Source: Jannaschia sp. W003 | GTDB lineage: Bacteria > Pseudomonadota > Alphaproteobacteria > Rhodobacterales > Rhodobacteraceae | Length of the DNA stretch: 64,000 nucleotides | Direction of reading: 5' to 3' | NCBI RefSeq assembly: GCF_025144335.1 | Contig: NZ_CP083539.1 | Span: 249,501 to 313,500, forward strand | In this document: positions 25,173-35,054 of the stretch, piece after piece | How positions within the stretch are numbered: position 1 is the stretch's first letter | Layout of the letters: each line of letters opens with the position of its first letter | Program-made: the position numbers and the translations under genes | Notes under the pieces: model-generated | Told to the model about the DNA's origin: nothing | The model's database searches: none | Seen by the model: the letters and a program-made list of their open reading frames with translations, nothing else

Positions 25173-25193
25173 AGGGGGCCTTCGCGGCCCCCT
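25173..25193. terminator. Hairpin terminator between convergent genes
   Basis: AGGGGGCC (25173-25180) and GGCCCCCT (25186-25193) form an 8-bp stem with a 5-nt loop, between the membrane protein gene and the convergent DUF4344 gene. The tail CTCGCG is poor in U, so efficiency is uncertain, but the symmetrical position suggests bidirectional use. Confidence 0.6.
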
Positions 25194-25201
25194 CTCGCGT
25201 G

Positions 25202-25891
25202 TCAGGGGGCGGCGGCGCGAAGGGCGCCCACCATCTCGTCGCAGAACACGATGCGGGCGTCGAAGTGGTAGTAGAAGGCGTTGTCCTCGCCGCAGGCCTC
25301 GGAGCGCACCGGGATCGGGCGCGGCAGCGCGATCTCGCGGTTGAGGCGCAGGAGGTCGGGCGCCAGGAGGCGCAGGGCCTTGCCGCTGCGGCTGGCGCGG
25401 AAGCTGGTGCGCCCGCCCGCGCCGCGCATCCGCTCCAGCACCGGATCCCACGCCGCGCGCAGGCGCCCCGCCGCCTCCTCGCAGCGCGGCGCGAGGCTCG
25501 CGGGCATGCCCAGCGCGCGGGCGTGGTCGCCGCGCCGCGCGGGCGCCAGCCCGTACCACAGGCACAGCGTCCAGGCGACGCGCTGGGCGCCGGGCATGTA
25601 CTGCTCCCAGGGGTCGAACAGTTCCTCGGCGGCGTCCATCCGCCCCAGGCGCACCGCGTCGGTGATGAGGTCCCGCGACGTCTCCTCGTCGTGGAGCCGG
25701 TGGGCCAGCAGCACCGCGAAGCCGTCGGCGGCGACCTCCTCGGGGCCGGACAGGCCCACCGACCAGCCGTCGATCACGGCATGGGCGGCCTCGTGGTAGA
25801 GCGTGAAGCGCAGGTTGTTGAGCACGAAGTCCGCGCGGGCGGGCGCCGCGGCGGCGGTGGCGAAGAACGCGAGGAGAAGGGCACGGATCAT
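25202..25891 (-). CDS. DUF4344 family putative metallopeptidase, exported
   Basis: A 229-residue protein with a signal peptide (LLLAFFATAAAAPARA) and the sequence LYHEAAHAVIDGW just after it. HEAAH is an HExxH-like zinc motif (E at position two), and PEEVAADGFAV contains an Asp/Glu-rich helix expected to supply a third ligand; this pattern defines DUF4344 (PF14247). It is predicted to be a periplasmic zinc protease, with substrate unknown. It ends the transcription unit of the mch cluster or is independent; the gap to mch is 32 bp. Confidence 0.78.
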   Translation of the reverse strand: MIRALLLAFFATAAAAPARADFVLNNLRFTLYHEAAHAVIDGWSVGLSGPEEVAADGFAVLLAHRLHDEETSRDLITDAVRLGRMDAAEELFDPWEQYMPGAQRVAWTLCLWYGLAPARRGDHARALGMPASLAPRCEEAAGRLRAAWDPVLERMRGAGGRTSFRASRSGKALRLLAPDLLRLNREIALPRPIPVRSEACGEDNAFYYHFDARIVFCDEMVGALRAAAP

Positions 25892-25923
25892 GGGGCGCAA
25901 CCTAGCGCACCCGGGGGCGCGCG

Positions 25924-26949
25924 TCAGCGCGGCATCAGCACCCAGTAGTCGAGATCGAGCAGCACCTCGGGGAGGTACTTGCCGTCCTCGCCGGTCAGCG
26001 CGAAGGCCTCGCCCCGGGTGGCGACGGTGCGCAGGCGCAGGGCGCCCACGTCGTTGCGCAGCCGCTCCACGGCGCGCACCTCGGACCAGGCGCGCACGGT
26101 GTCGCCTGCGAAACAGGGGTTGGCATGGGCGCCGGCATTGATCGCGGCCACTACCTGCGCGTTCGCCAGCCCGTTGAACGACAGGGCGCGGGCGAGGCTG
26201 ATCACGTGGCCGCCGTAGATGAGGCGGCGCCCGTCGTCGCGGTGGGTGGCGTCGAAGTGCACCTTGGCCGTGTTCTGCCACAGGCGGGTGGCGAGCATGT
26301 GCTCGGCCTCCTCGATCGTCACGCCGTCGACGTGGTCGATGCGCTCGCCCACGGCGTAGTCGCGGGCGCGGTGCGGCTCGCCGGCCAGGGCGAAATCGTA
26401 GCCGAGGAAGTCGAGGCCCTCGGGGATCTCCAGCTCGCCGGGCTCCACCGCGTGGGCCAGCTCTGGGATCGCGGTCTCGGGCGCGGGCGCGTCCTCGTCG
26501 CGCTTGCGGACCATGACCCAGCGCACGTAGCTCAGCACGGTCTCGCCCGCCTGGTTCAGCCCCCGCGTGCGGACCCAGACCACGCCGGAGCGGCCGTTGG
26601 AGTTCTGCTTCAGGCCGATCACCTCGCTCTCGGCGCGCAGCGTGTCGCCGGGCCAGACGGAGCGGTGGAAGCGCGCTTCGGCGTATCCGAGGTTGGCGAC
26701 TGCGTTCAGCGAGATGTCGGGCACGGTCTTGCCGAACACCGTGTGGAACACCAGCAGGTCGTCGAGCGGCGCCCCGTCCAGCCCGCAGTCGAGCGCGAAG
26801 GCGTCCGAGGAGTGGAGCGCGAAGCGCTGGGGGTAGAGCGCGTGGTAGAGCGCGCGCTCGCCCTCCGCGATGGTCCGCGGCACGGCGTGGCGGATGGTCT
26901 CGCCGAGGCGGTAGTCCTCGAAGAAGCGGCCCGGGTTGGTCTTGGTCAT
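25924..26949 (-). CDS. mch: Mesaconyl-C1-CoA hydratase (beta-methylmalyl-CoA dehydratase)
   Basis: A 341-residue double hot-dog (MaoC-like) enzyme. It interconverts mesaconyl-C1-CoA and beta-methylmalyl-CoA in the ethylmalonyl-CoA pathway. The N-terminal FFEDYRLGETIRHAVPRTI is typical of Mch, with FHTVFGKTVPDISLNAVANLGYAE and FHRSVWPGDTL. The second hot-dog repeat holds IYGGHVISLARALSFNGL. Its 5' end overlaps the DUF1737 gene by four bases, and the malyl-CoA enzyme lies two genes upstream, so two pathway steps are encoded together. Confidence 0.93.
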   Translation of the reverse strand: MTKTNPGRFFEDYRLGETIRHAVPRTIAEGERALYHALYPQRFALHSSDAFALDCGLDGAPLDDLLVFHTVFGKTVPDISLNAVANLGYAEARFHRSVWPGDTLRAESEVIGLKQNSNGRSGVVWVRTRGLNQAGETVLSYVRWVMVRKRDEDAPAPETAIPELAHAVEPGELEIPEGLDFLGYDFALAGEPHRARDYAVGERIDHVDGVTIEEAEHMLATRLWQNTAKVHFDATHRDDGRRLIYGGHVISLARALSFNGLANAQVVAAINAGAHANPCFAGDTVRAWSEVRAVERLRNDVGALRLRTVATRGEAFALTGEDGKYLPEVLLDLDYWVLMPR

Positions 26950-27152
26950 TGCTCGCCGAGCCTCCGGTCCGGGTCGTAGGCGTCGGCCTCCTTCGTCACG
27001 GCCTGGGCGCAGCGCATGACGCCCGTGCCCGCGTCGAAGGCGTAGGAGGGCGATCCGTAGAGCACCCAGCCCGCGTCGAGCGCGCGCGTGACCTTGTGGC
27101 AGAACTCCGAGGAGTCCTCGCCCGTCAGCAGGCGGTAGAGCGTGGTGGTCAT
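26946..27152 (-). CDS. DUF1737 family small protein (68 aa)
   Basis: A 68-residue protein beginning MTTTLYRLLTGEDSSEFCHK, with GWVLYGSPSYAFD in the middle. This layout (YRLLTG...F...V...L..GW.LYG.P) is DUF1737. Members are small soluble proteins of unknown function often adjacent to metabolic genes. It overlaps both neighbours by four bases, so it is part of a tightly coupled run with mch and nnrU. Confidence 0.85.
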   Translation of the reverse strand: MTTTLYRLLTGEDSSEFCHKVTRALDAGWVLYGSPSYAFDAGTGVMRCAQAVTKEADAYDPDRRLGEQ

Positions 27153-27700
27153 GCGGGTCCTCCGAAGGGCCAGACGCCGAGCCAGACATGGACGGCCGCG
27201 ACGACGGCGTAGAGCACGAGGCCGATGACGAGGGCCTTCACGTCGCCCTTCACCGAAGTTGCGGCGGGGCGCTCCCACGGCTGCGCGCGGTTGATCACGA
27301 TCATCTCGGCCACGGCCCAGAGCCCGAGGCCGCCGAACAGCACCAGGGCCTTGATCTCGCCGTTGGCGAGCACGTGCGCCGCCGACCACAGCACGACGGC
27401 CGTGAGCTGCGGGTGGCGCAGCCAGCCGGCGGTGGTGCCCTTCGCCGCGCCCACGCCGAACAGGTAGAAGGCGACCAGCATCAGGAGGTTGTTGAGGTGC
27501 TTCGTCCACGCAGGAGGCGCCCAGTAGGCGTCGGCGGGCGCGGCGCGGTAGCCGAGCACCATCAGGACCACCGAGACGACGAGCAGGAGGGCGACGAGCC
27601 CCTTGCCCCGGTCGCCGAGGCGGGCGCGGGCATCCGGGGCGATGCGCTTGAAGAAGTGCGCGCCCGCCCAGAGCAGGAGGCCGAGGACGAGGACGATCAT
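27149..27700 (-). CDS. NnrU family membrane protein
   Basis: A 183-residue polytopic protein with five to six hydrophobic segments. WAGAHFFKRIAPDAR near the N-terminus and WLRHPQLTAVVLWSAAHVLANGE in the middle are the NnrU-family signatures (conserved His residues in membrane-adjacent positions). Homologues occur with denitrification genes (NnrU) and also as the MddA methyltransferase-like fold, but the member here sits between ethylmalonyl-CoA pathway genes, so a denitrification role is not supported. It overlaps mcl2 and the DUF1737 gene by four bases each. Confidence 0.85.
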   Translation of the reverse strand: MIVLVLGLLLWAGAHFFKRIAPDARARLGDRGKGLVALLLVVSVVLMVLGYRAAPADAYWAPPAWTKHLNNLLMLVAFYLFGVGAAKGTTAGWLRHPQLTAVVLWSAAHVLANGEIKALVLFGGLGLWAVAEMIVINRAQPWERPAATSVKGDVKALVIGLVLYAVVAAVHVWLGVWPFGGPA

Positions 27701-28512
27701 GCGTTCGCCCGCGCGAGCGTGCGCCGCGCGGTCTCCACGTGGAGGTTCTCTACGATGCGCCCGTCGAGCACGGCGACCCCCTGCCCGTCCGCGATGGCGG
27801 CGTCGAACGCCTCGATCTGGCGGCGGGCGAGGTCGACCTCCTCCTCCGACGGCGAGAATGCCGCGTTGGCGACCTCGACCTGCGCGGGGTGGATCAGCGA
27901 CTTGCCATCCATGCCCAGGGCCTTGCCTTGCGCGCACTCGGCGCGCAGCCCGTCCTCGTCGCGGAAGGCGTTGTAGACGCCGTCGATGCAGGGGATGCCC
28001 GCGGCCCGCGCGGCCAGGAGGGCCGTCTGCAGCGCCGTCATCATCGGCATCCGGCCCGCGGGCGTCTCGCAGCCCAACTCGCGGGCGAGGTCGTTGGTGC
28101 CGAGCACGAAGCCCTCCACCGCCTCGGCGATGGCGGCGGCGTGGAGGATGCCCCGCGCGCTCTCCATCATGGCCCAGAAGGGGCGCGCGGCGTGCTGGCG
28201 CGCCGCCTCCACGGTCTCGGGACCGTCGACCTTGGGCAAGAGGATCGCGTCGCAGGGGGCGTCCGCGAAGGCGGCGAGGTCGGCGGCGCCCCACTCGGTG
28301 TCGAGGCCGTTCACCCGCACGAGGCGCAGGCGCGTGCCGTAGTCGCCCGCGAGCGCCTCGCGCAGCGTCTCGCGGGCGGCCGCCTTCTCGGCGGGCGCCA
28401 CGGCGTCCTCGAGGTCGAAGATGATGGCATCCGTTGGCAGGCCGCGGGCCTTCTCGAGGGCGCGGGGCTTGGAGCCGGGGATGTAGAGCACGGAGCGCAA
28501 GGGTCGGGTCAT
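27697..28512 (-). CDS. mcl2: (3S)-malyl-CoA thioesterase / malyl-CoA lyase family (Mcl2-like)
   Basis: A 271-residue HpcH/HpaI (CitE-like) TIM-barrel protein. RSVLYIPGSKPRALEKARG, DLEDAVAPAEK, RVNGLDTEW, PKVDGPETV, MMESARGIL and GMDGKSLIHPAQV are all present. The roughly 270-residue length and its place beside mch fit Mcl2, the thioesterase that hydrolyses (3S)-malyl-CoA to malate, better than the longer Mcl1 lyase (about 320 aa). Lyase activity on beta-methylmalyl-CoA cannot be excluded. It is the first gene of a coupled run ending with mch. Confidence 0.85.
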   Translation of the reverse strand: MTRPLRSVLYIPGSKPRALEKARGLPTDAIIFDLEDAVAPAEKAAARETLREALAGDYGTRLRLVRVNGLDTEWGAADLAAFADAPCDAILLPKVDGPETVEAARQHAARPFWAMMESARGILHAAAIAEAVEGFVLGTNDLARELGCETPAGRMPMMTALQTALLAARAAGIPCIDGVYNAFRDEDGLRAECAQGKALGMDGKSLIHPAQVEVANAAFSPSEEEVDLARRQIEAFDAAIADGQGVAVLDGRIVENLHVETARRTLARANA

Positions 28513-28722
28513 GGGCGGAATCGGTAGGGGGGGCGGGACCGCATGGCAAGCGCGACCTTCGCACGTGCAGCATGGGACGCCGCGTTCGCACGCACCCATC
28601 GTTAACCGAATCTCCACGTCCCGGGCGCAGGCTCCCTCCGTTCCCGGCACGAGGCCGGGCCCTCCGAGGATCGCGCCCCCGCGCTCCTCGCGGGCGGCCC
28701 GCCTCCTAGCAAGGACGGTGCC

Positions 28723-29061
28723 ATGACCGACACGGACATCCTGAACGCCACCCTCGCCGCGCTCGCCGCGGTGGCCGCGGTGGCCGTCACGCTCTTCGCC
28801 GGCAGCGCGGGGGCGGCCGGCTCCACCTGCGGCACGCGCCCTCAGATCGTGGAGCGGCTCGCCTCGCATTTCGGCGAGACGCGGCGCGGCATCGGGCTGG
28901 GCACCGAGAACCGCGTGCTGGAGGTGTTCGCCTCCGAGGAGACGGGCTCGTGGACCGTGACCGTGACGCTGCCCGACGGGCGCATGTGCCTCGTGGCGTC
29001 GGGCCAGCACTGGGAGGACCGGATGGACGACCTGTCCCACGCCGCCGACGCCGACGCCTGA
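28723..29061 (+). CDS. Hypothetical protein with N-terminal membrane segment (112 aa)
   Basis: A 112-residue protein: residues about 8-32 are a hydrophobic Ala/Val stretch that could be a signal or anchor, followed by a small domain with QIVERLASHFGETRRGIGL, NRVLEVFASEETGSWTVTVT and MCLVASGQHWE. The Cys pair and the beta-strand-rich C-terminus suggest a periplasmic fold. I do not know a named family for it, although similar proteins occur widely in Rhodobacteraceae. AAGGACGG precedes the ATG. Confidence 0.7.
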   Translation: MTDTDILNATLAALAAVAAVAVTLFAGSAGAAGSTCGTRPQIVERLASHFGETRRGIGLGTENRVLEVFASEETGSWTVTVTLPDGRMCLVASGQHWEDRMDDLSHAADADA

Positions 29062-29094
29062 GGCCCGCGCGGCGCCCCCTCCCCGGGGCGCCGC

Positions 29095-30622
<1,528 letters not shown>

Positions 30623-30670
30623 GTCCCCGCCCGGCGGCCGGGGGCGTGCGTCCCCGGCCGCCGGCCCACT

Positions 30671-30701
30671 TGTGATCACACCCCGATCGAGTGTGATCAC
30701 G
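30671..30701. promoter_or_regulatory. Paired TGTGATCACA-type operators upstream of sucC
   Basis: TGTGATCACA (30671-30680) is a perfect 10-bp palindrome. A second copy, TGTGATCACG (30692-30701), follows with its centre 21 bp further, two DNA turns away, so a protein dimer could bind both on one face. The motif fits GntR/FadR-family half-sites and also the CRP-type TGTGA...TCACA. It lies about 110-140 bp before the sucC start. I read it as an operator pair controlling the suc operon. Confidence 0.6.
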
Positions 30702-30809
30702 ATCGGCGCGTTTCCGCGCCTGATAGCGCCAACTTTCCCGATTCCGGTTCCCCTCGCGTCCCGCCCGTGCCACCCCGCCGGCGATCCGGACATCAGCGGG
30801 GACGCACGC

Positions 30810-32003
30810 ATGAACATCCACGAGTACCAGGCCAAGGCGCTCCTGCGCGACTTCGGCGCCCCCGTGAGCGAGGGCGTGGCCGTGACCAAGGCCGCCGACG
30901 CCAAGACCGCCGCCGCGCAGCTCGACGGACCTCTCTGGGTGGTCAAGGCGCAGATCCACGCGGGCGGCCGGGGCAAGGGCTCGTTCAAGGAGACCGATGC
31001 GGGCGAGAAGGGCGGCGTGCGCCTGGCCAAGTCCGTGGAGGAGGCCGCCGAGGAGGCGCGGCGGATGCTGGGCAACACCCTCGTCACGCACCAGACCGGC
31101 CCCGCGGGCAAGCAGGTCAACCGCATCTACATCGAGGATGGCTCGGACATCGCGTGCGAGCTGTACCTGGCCCTTCTCGTGGACCGTCAGACCAGCCGTA
31201 TCGGCTTCGTCTGCTCCACCGAGGGCGGGATGGACATCGAGGAGGTCGCCGCCTCCACCCCCGAGAAGATCGTCAGCTTCTCGGTCGATCCCGCCACCGG
31301 CTTCCAGCCCTGGCACGGCCGCCGCGTCGCCTTCGCCCTCGGGCTCGAGGGCCAGCAGGTCAAGCAGTGCGTGAAGCTGATGGGGCAGCTCTACCGGGCC
31401 TTCACCGAGAAGGACATGGAGATGCTGGAGATCAACCCGCTGATCGTGACCGACGCGGGCGACCTCAAGGTGCTCGATGCCAAGGTCGGCTTCGACGGCA
31501 ACGCCATCTACCGCCACAAGGACATCGCCGAGCTGCGCGACGAGACCGAGGAGGACCCCAAGGAGCTGGCGGCCTCGAAGCACGACCTCAACTACATCGC
31601 CCTGGACGGAGAGATCGGCTGCATGGTCAACGGCGCCGGCCTCGCCATGGCGACCATGGACATCATCAAGCTCTATGGCGCCGAGCCCGCGAACTTCCTC
31701 GACGTGGGCGGCGGCGCCACGAAGGAGAAGGTGACCGAGGCGTTCAAGATCATCACCTCGGACCCGAACGTGAAGGGCATCCTCGTCAACATCTTCGGCG
31801 GCATCATGCGCTGCGACGTGATCGCCGAGGGCGTGGTCGCGGCCGTGAAGGAAGTCGGCCTGAAGGTGCCGCTGGTGGTCCGCCTCGAGGGCACCAACGT
31901 CCAGAAGGGCAAGGACATCATCAACGGCTCCGGCCTCGACGTGATCGCCGCCGACGACCTGAAGGACGGCGCGCAGAAGATCGTGAAGGCGGTCAAAGGG
32001 TGA
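30810..32003 (+). CDS. sucC: Succinyl-CoA synthetase beta subunit (ADP-forming)
   Basis: A 397-residue ATP-grasp subunit that, with SucD, interconverts succinyl-CoA and succinate with phosphorylation of ADP. It begins [19 protein letters not shown]; the nucleotide-binding region includes [18 protein letters not shown], and the C-terminal domain has [13 protein letters not shown] and [13 protein letters not shown]. Length equals the bacterial standard. The downstream gap to sucD is occupied by a small exported protein gene. Two palindromic sites precede it. Confidence 0.97.
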   Translation: MNIHEYQAKALLRDFGAPVSEGVAVTKAADAKTAAAQLDGPLWVVKAQIHAGGRGKGSFKETDAGEKGGVRLAKSVEEAAEEARRMLGNTLVTHQTGPAGKQVNRIYIEDGSDIACELYLALLVDRQTSRIGFVCSTEGGMDIEEVAASTPEKIVSFSVDPATGFQPWHGRRVAFALGLEGQQVKQCVKLMGQLYRAFTEKDMEMLEINPLIVTDAGDLKVLDAKVGFDGNAIYRHKDIAELRDETEEDPKELAASKHDLNYIALDGEIGCMVNGAGLAMATMDIIKLYGAEPANFLDVGGGATKEKVTEAFKIITSDPNVKGILVNIFGGIMRCDVIAEGVVAAVKEVGLKVPLVVRLEGTNVQKGKDIINGSGLDVIAADDLKDGAQKIVKAVKG

Positions 32004-32025
32004 GGGGCGGCCCGGCAAAGCCGGC

Positions 32026-32072
32026 GATCGATCCAGTGGATCGATCGAGCCCCGAACGGGCGAAGCCCCGGA
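32026..32072. repeat. 21-bp palindromic intergenic repeat, copy A
   Basis: GATCGATCCAGTGGATCGATC is a near-perfect 21-bp palindrome followed by GACGGGCGAAGCCCCGG-like AACGGGCGAAGCCCCGGA. The same 21-bp element (two to five differences) and partly the same tail occur at 43272-43292 and 44203-44243. Here it lies between sucC and the exported protein gene, inside the suc operon. Confidence 0.75.
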
Positions 32073-32107
32073 GCGGCGCGGACGCGCAAGCGAAGGGCAG
32101 GAAGCTC

Positions 32108-32587
32108 GTGCTCGCGACGGCACTGTCCCTCCTCGCCCCCCCGGCCCTCGCCGGCCCGGAGGAGGCCATGACGGCCTTCGCGGAGAACTGCTTCTCGCCC
32201 CTCATGACCGCCGAGCGGGCCGAGGCCCTGCTCGCCCCCACCGGCGCGCGGGTGGACTTCTACGACAGCCGCCCGTTCTCGGACGCCCCTCCCTCGACCA
32301 CCGGGGGCCGCGCGCCCACGCCCGGCACCGACCGCCGCTGCGAGGTCGCCTTCGACGGCGACCACGCGGATGCCGCCGTGGAGGCCGCCGTGGCGGGCCT
32401 CCTGGCCGAGGGCATCCGGGACGAGGCTCCCCTCCCCCGCACCCACGCGGCGGCGGACGGCACCGCGCTGCTCGCCGCCCGCTACCTCAACCCCTCGCGC
32501 GTCGCCGTGGTCCACGTGGGCACCCGCCCCGGCCCCGACGGCACCGAGACATACATGCAGGTGGAGCGTCTCGCTCCGCGCAACTGA
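32108..32587 (+). CDS. Exported hypothetical protein between sucC and sucD (159 aa)
   Basis: A 159-residue protein starting with GTG at 32108 (AGGAAG about six bases upstream). A short signal peptide ([16 protein letters not shown]) precedes a domain with [47 protein letters not shown] and a terminal [12 protein letters not shown]. Two Cys residues may form a disulfide. It is intercalated between sucC and sucD and ends 10 bp before sucD, so it is cotranscribed. I recognise no family. Codon use is like its neighbours. Confidence 0.72.
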   Translation: MLATALSLLAPPALAGPEEAMTAFAENCFSPLMTAERAEALLAPTGARVDFYDSRPFSDAPPSTTGGRAPTPGTDRRCEVAFDGDHADAAVEAAVAGLLAEGIRDEAPLPRTHAAADGTALLAARYLNPSRVAVVHVGTRPGPDGTETYMQVERLAPRN

Positions 32588-32597
32588 AGGACCGCGC

Positions 32598-33485
32598 ATG
32601 GCAATCCTCGTCGACGAGAACACCAAGGTCATCTGCCAGGGCCTCACCGGCTCGCAGGGCACCTTCCACTCCGAGCAGGCCATCGCCTACGGCACCAAGA
32701 TGGTCGGCGGCGTGACGCCCGGAAAGGGTGGCCAGACCCACCTCGACCTGCCGGTCTTCGACAGCTGCCACGAGGCCGTGGAGCGCACCGGCGCCAACGC
32801 CTCCGTGATCTACGTGCCGCCCCCCTTCGCGGCCGACTCCATCCTGGAGGCCATCGACGCCGAGATCCCGCTGGTGGTCTGCATCACGGAAGGCATCCCG
32901 GTGCTCGACATGATGAAGGTGAAGCGCGCCCTCGACGGCTCGAAGACGCGGCTGATCGGGCCGAACTGCCCGGGCGTCATCACGCCCGACGCCTGCAAGA
33001 TCGGCATCATGCCCGGCCACATCCACAAGCGCGGCTCGGTGGGCGTGGTGTCGCGCTCGGGCACGCTGACCTACGAGGCCGTCAAGCAGACCGCCGACCT
33101 CGGGCTGGGCCAGTCCACGGCCGTGGGCATCGGCGGCGATCCCATCAAGGGCACCGAGCACATCGACGTCCTCGAGATGTTCCTGGCCGACGACGAGACC
33201 CGGTCGATGATCATGATCGGCGAGATCGGCGGCACCGCCGAGGAGGAGGCCGCCCAGTTCCTGGCCGACGAGCGCAAGCGGGGCCGCTGGAAGCCGACGG
33301 CCGGCTTCATCGCCGGGCGCACCGCCCCCCCGGGCCGCCGCATGGGCCACGCCGGCGCCATCGTGGCGGGCGGCAAGGGCGACGCGGAGTCCAAGATCGA
33401 GGCCATGAAGGCCGCCGGCATCGTGGTCGCCGACAGCCCCGCCACCCTGGGCGAGGCCGTGCAGGAGGCGATCGCGAAGGGATGA
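32598..33485 (+). CDS. sucD: Succinyl-CoA synthetase alpha subunit
   Basis: A 295-residue CoA-binding subunit. [23 protein letters not shown] is the canonical SucD N-terminus; [19 protein letters not shown] and the phosphorylated His in [11 protein letters not shown] complete the signature. It pairs with SucC. The start is only 10 bp after the exported protein gene and the stop overlaps the next ORF (ATGA at 33482), so translation is coupled on both sides. Confidence 0.97.
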   Translation: MAILVDENTKVICQGLTGSQGTFHSEQAIAYGTKMVGGVTPGKGGQTHLDLPVFDSCHEAVERTGANASVIYVPPPFAADSILEAIDAEIPLVVCITEGIPVLDMMKVKRALDGSKTRLIGPNCPGVITPDACKIGIMPGHIHKRGSVGVVSRSGTLTYEAVKQTADLGLGQSTAVGIGGDPIKGTEHIDVLEMFLADDETRSMIMIGEIGGTAEEEAAQFLADERKRGRWKPTAGFIAGRTAPPGRRMGHAGAIVAGGKGDAESKIEAMKAAGIVVADSPATLGEAVQEAIAKG

Positions 33486-34108
33486 GCCGGGTTCGCGCCA
33501 TGGCCGGGCGAGTGCGGCGGGCCTACGCCGGGCGCGGCCCGCTCGCGCGGCGCGACTTCCTGCGCGCCGTGGCGCCCCCCTTGGCGCTGCTCGCCCTCTG
33601 GGTCGCGGTCGTCGCCGCACTGTCGGAGCCGCCGCCGACGCCCGCCCCCACCGCCGGGGCCGAGACCGCGCCCGAGGCGCTGGGGCGCATCCTCGCGGGG
33701 CTGGCGGATCAGCTCGGGGCGGCGGGGCTCTTGGTGCTGGCCCTCGCCCTCGTGCCGCTCGGGATCGCCTCGGTGCGGCGCCTGCGCGACGCGGGCCTCG
33801 CTAGGGCCATCGGCGTCCCCCTCGTGGTGGCGCCCGCGGCCCTGTGGCTCGCGTGGCTGGCGCGCGTGGCCGAGTTCTACGACCTCGTGCTGACCCGCGC
33901 GCTGTTCGCGGCGCTCTCCACGGACGCCTTCGTGTCCACGGCCGTCGTGGTCGTGCTTTTCTGCTGGGCCTTCGTGGCCACCTTCCTCGTGGACGCGCTG
34001 GTGGTGGTGGCCGTGGACGTCGGGCTGCTGGCCATGGCCGCGGGGGCGAGCCTCTTGCTGATCCTCGGCCTCGCCGCGCCGACCCGCCGGCCGCGGGGAG
34101 CGGCATGA
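33482..34108 (+). CDS. Multi-pass membrane protein, DUF805-like
   Basis: A 208-residue protein with four to five hydrophobic helices ([71 protein letters not shown]). The N-terminal [18 protein letters not shown] and the internal [13 protein letters not shown] resemble the DUF805 pattern (GR-x-RxxF ... RRLHDxG), found in small membrane proteins of unknown function. The start codon overlaps the sucD stop. The downstream neighbour is on the opposite strand. Confidence 0.7.
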   Translation: MSRVRAMAGRVRRAYAGRGPLARRDFLRAVAPPLALLALWVAVVAALSEPPPTPAPTAGAETAPEALGRILAGLADQLGAAGLLVLALALVPLGIASVRRLRDAGLARAIGVPLVVAPAALWLAWLARVAEFYDLVLTRALFAALSTDAFVSTAVVVVLFCWAFVATFLVDALVVVAVDVGLLAMAAGASLLLILGLAAPTRRPRGAA

Positions 34109-34113
34109 GCGCC

Positions 34114-34992
34114 CTAGCCGCCCCGCGCGAGGTGCCAGTGCGCCGTGGGCACGTCCCCGTCGCGGGCGCACCGGGCGATGTCGTCGGCCAGCAGGGCGCG
34201 CAGGCGGGCGAGGTCCGCGGGCGCGGGCTGCCACGCGCCGGTGGTGGCGCTCTCCAGGAGGCGCCGCACGGCGCCGCGGGGACCGGCCGGCACCACGCGG
34301 CGCACGGCCCGGCGCAGGGGCGCGGCGCGCAGGAGGCGGTTCAGGGCGCCCACGCGCGGCACCCGGCCCCGGTTCGCGTGGGGCAGCGCGGCGCCCTCGG
34401 GCGGCTCCAGCCCCATCGCCGCGAACAGGGCGCCGCGGGCCTCGTCGAGCCGGTGGTAGTCCAACACCAGCACCTCCCCCACAGCACGCCAGCGCGCCAG
34501 CGCCTCGGCGTAGCGGGATCGCTCGGCGTGACGGAACAGGGGCTGCCAGCCCGCCGCGCGGCGCTCGGCCTCGAGATCGAGCGCGTGGGCGAGCGTCTCG
34601 CGCTCCAACCCGTCGCGCAGGGTGTGGCGGTACTCGCTCACGGCCCGCTCCACGGGGTCGCGCAGCACGGCGGCGACGACCGTGCAGCCCGGCTGCTCTT
34701 CGGCGAAGCGCGCCACCCGCTCCGGCGCGGCGGCGTTGTGGAGCATGTCGGTGGAGGCGTCCACGCGCCACGCCGCGCCCGGCTCGAACAGCGCCTCCCA
34801 CGCCGCGCGCCCGGCGACGATGTCGGCGCGGAACGCGCGCGCGCCCGGCCCGGCCCAGCGCCGCTCGGCGAAGTCGGTGAAGTGCCGCGGCTCCTTGCCC
34901 CGCGCCACCGAGACCGCCACGTGCCGCTCCAATGCTGCTGCCAGCGAGGTGGTGCCGCCCTTCGGCGCGCCGATCAGGAACAGGTGGTTCAC
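34114..34992 (-). CDS. Sulfotransferase family protein
   Basis: A 292-residue protein with the PAPS-binding loop LIGAPKGGTTSLAAAL at residues 6-21, KEPRHFTDF, the 3'-phosphate loop AAVLRDPVERAVSEYRHT and a helical C-terminal part. This is a heparan/polysaccharide-type sulfotransferase fold (Sulfotransfer_1/3). The start is a GTG at 34992. It is inserted antisense between the sucD-linked gene and sucA and has no neighbour pointing to a polysaccharide pathway. It is a different subgroup from the sulfotransferase in the sdh operon (low similarity by eye). Confidence 0.85.
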   Translation of the reverse strand: MNHLFLIGAPKGGTTSLAAALERHVAVSVARGKEPRHFTDFAERRWAGPGARAFRADIVAGRAAWEALFEPGAAWRVDASTDMLHNAAAPERVARFAEEQPGCTVVAAVLRDPVERAVSEYRHTLRDGLERETLAHALDLEAERRAAGWQPLFRHAERSRYAEALARWRAVGEVLVLDYHRLDEARGALFAAMGLEPPEGAALPHANRGRVPRVGALNRLLRAAPLRRAVRRVVPAGPRGAVRRLLESATTGAWQPAPADLARLRALLADDIARCARDGDVPTAHWHLARGG

Positions 34993-35054
34993 GCCGCCCT
35001 CATAGCCCCGCCCCGCCCCCGAGGCGAGGGCCGTCCCGCCCAGGAGGCGATCCG

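Noticed and set aside
27149..27700. Denitrification function for the NnrU-like gene
   Set aside because: No nor, nir or nos genes are in the window, and its neighbours belong to the ethylmalonyl-CoA pathway, so only the family name is kept.
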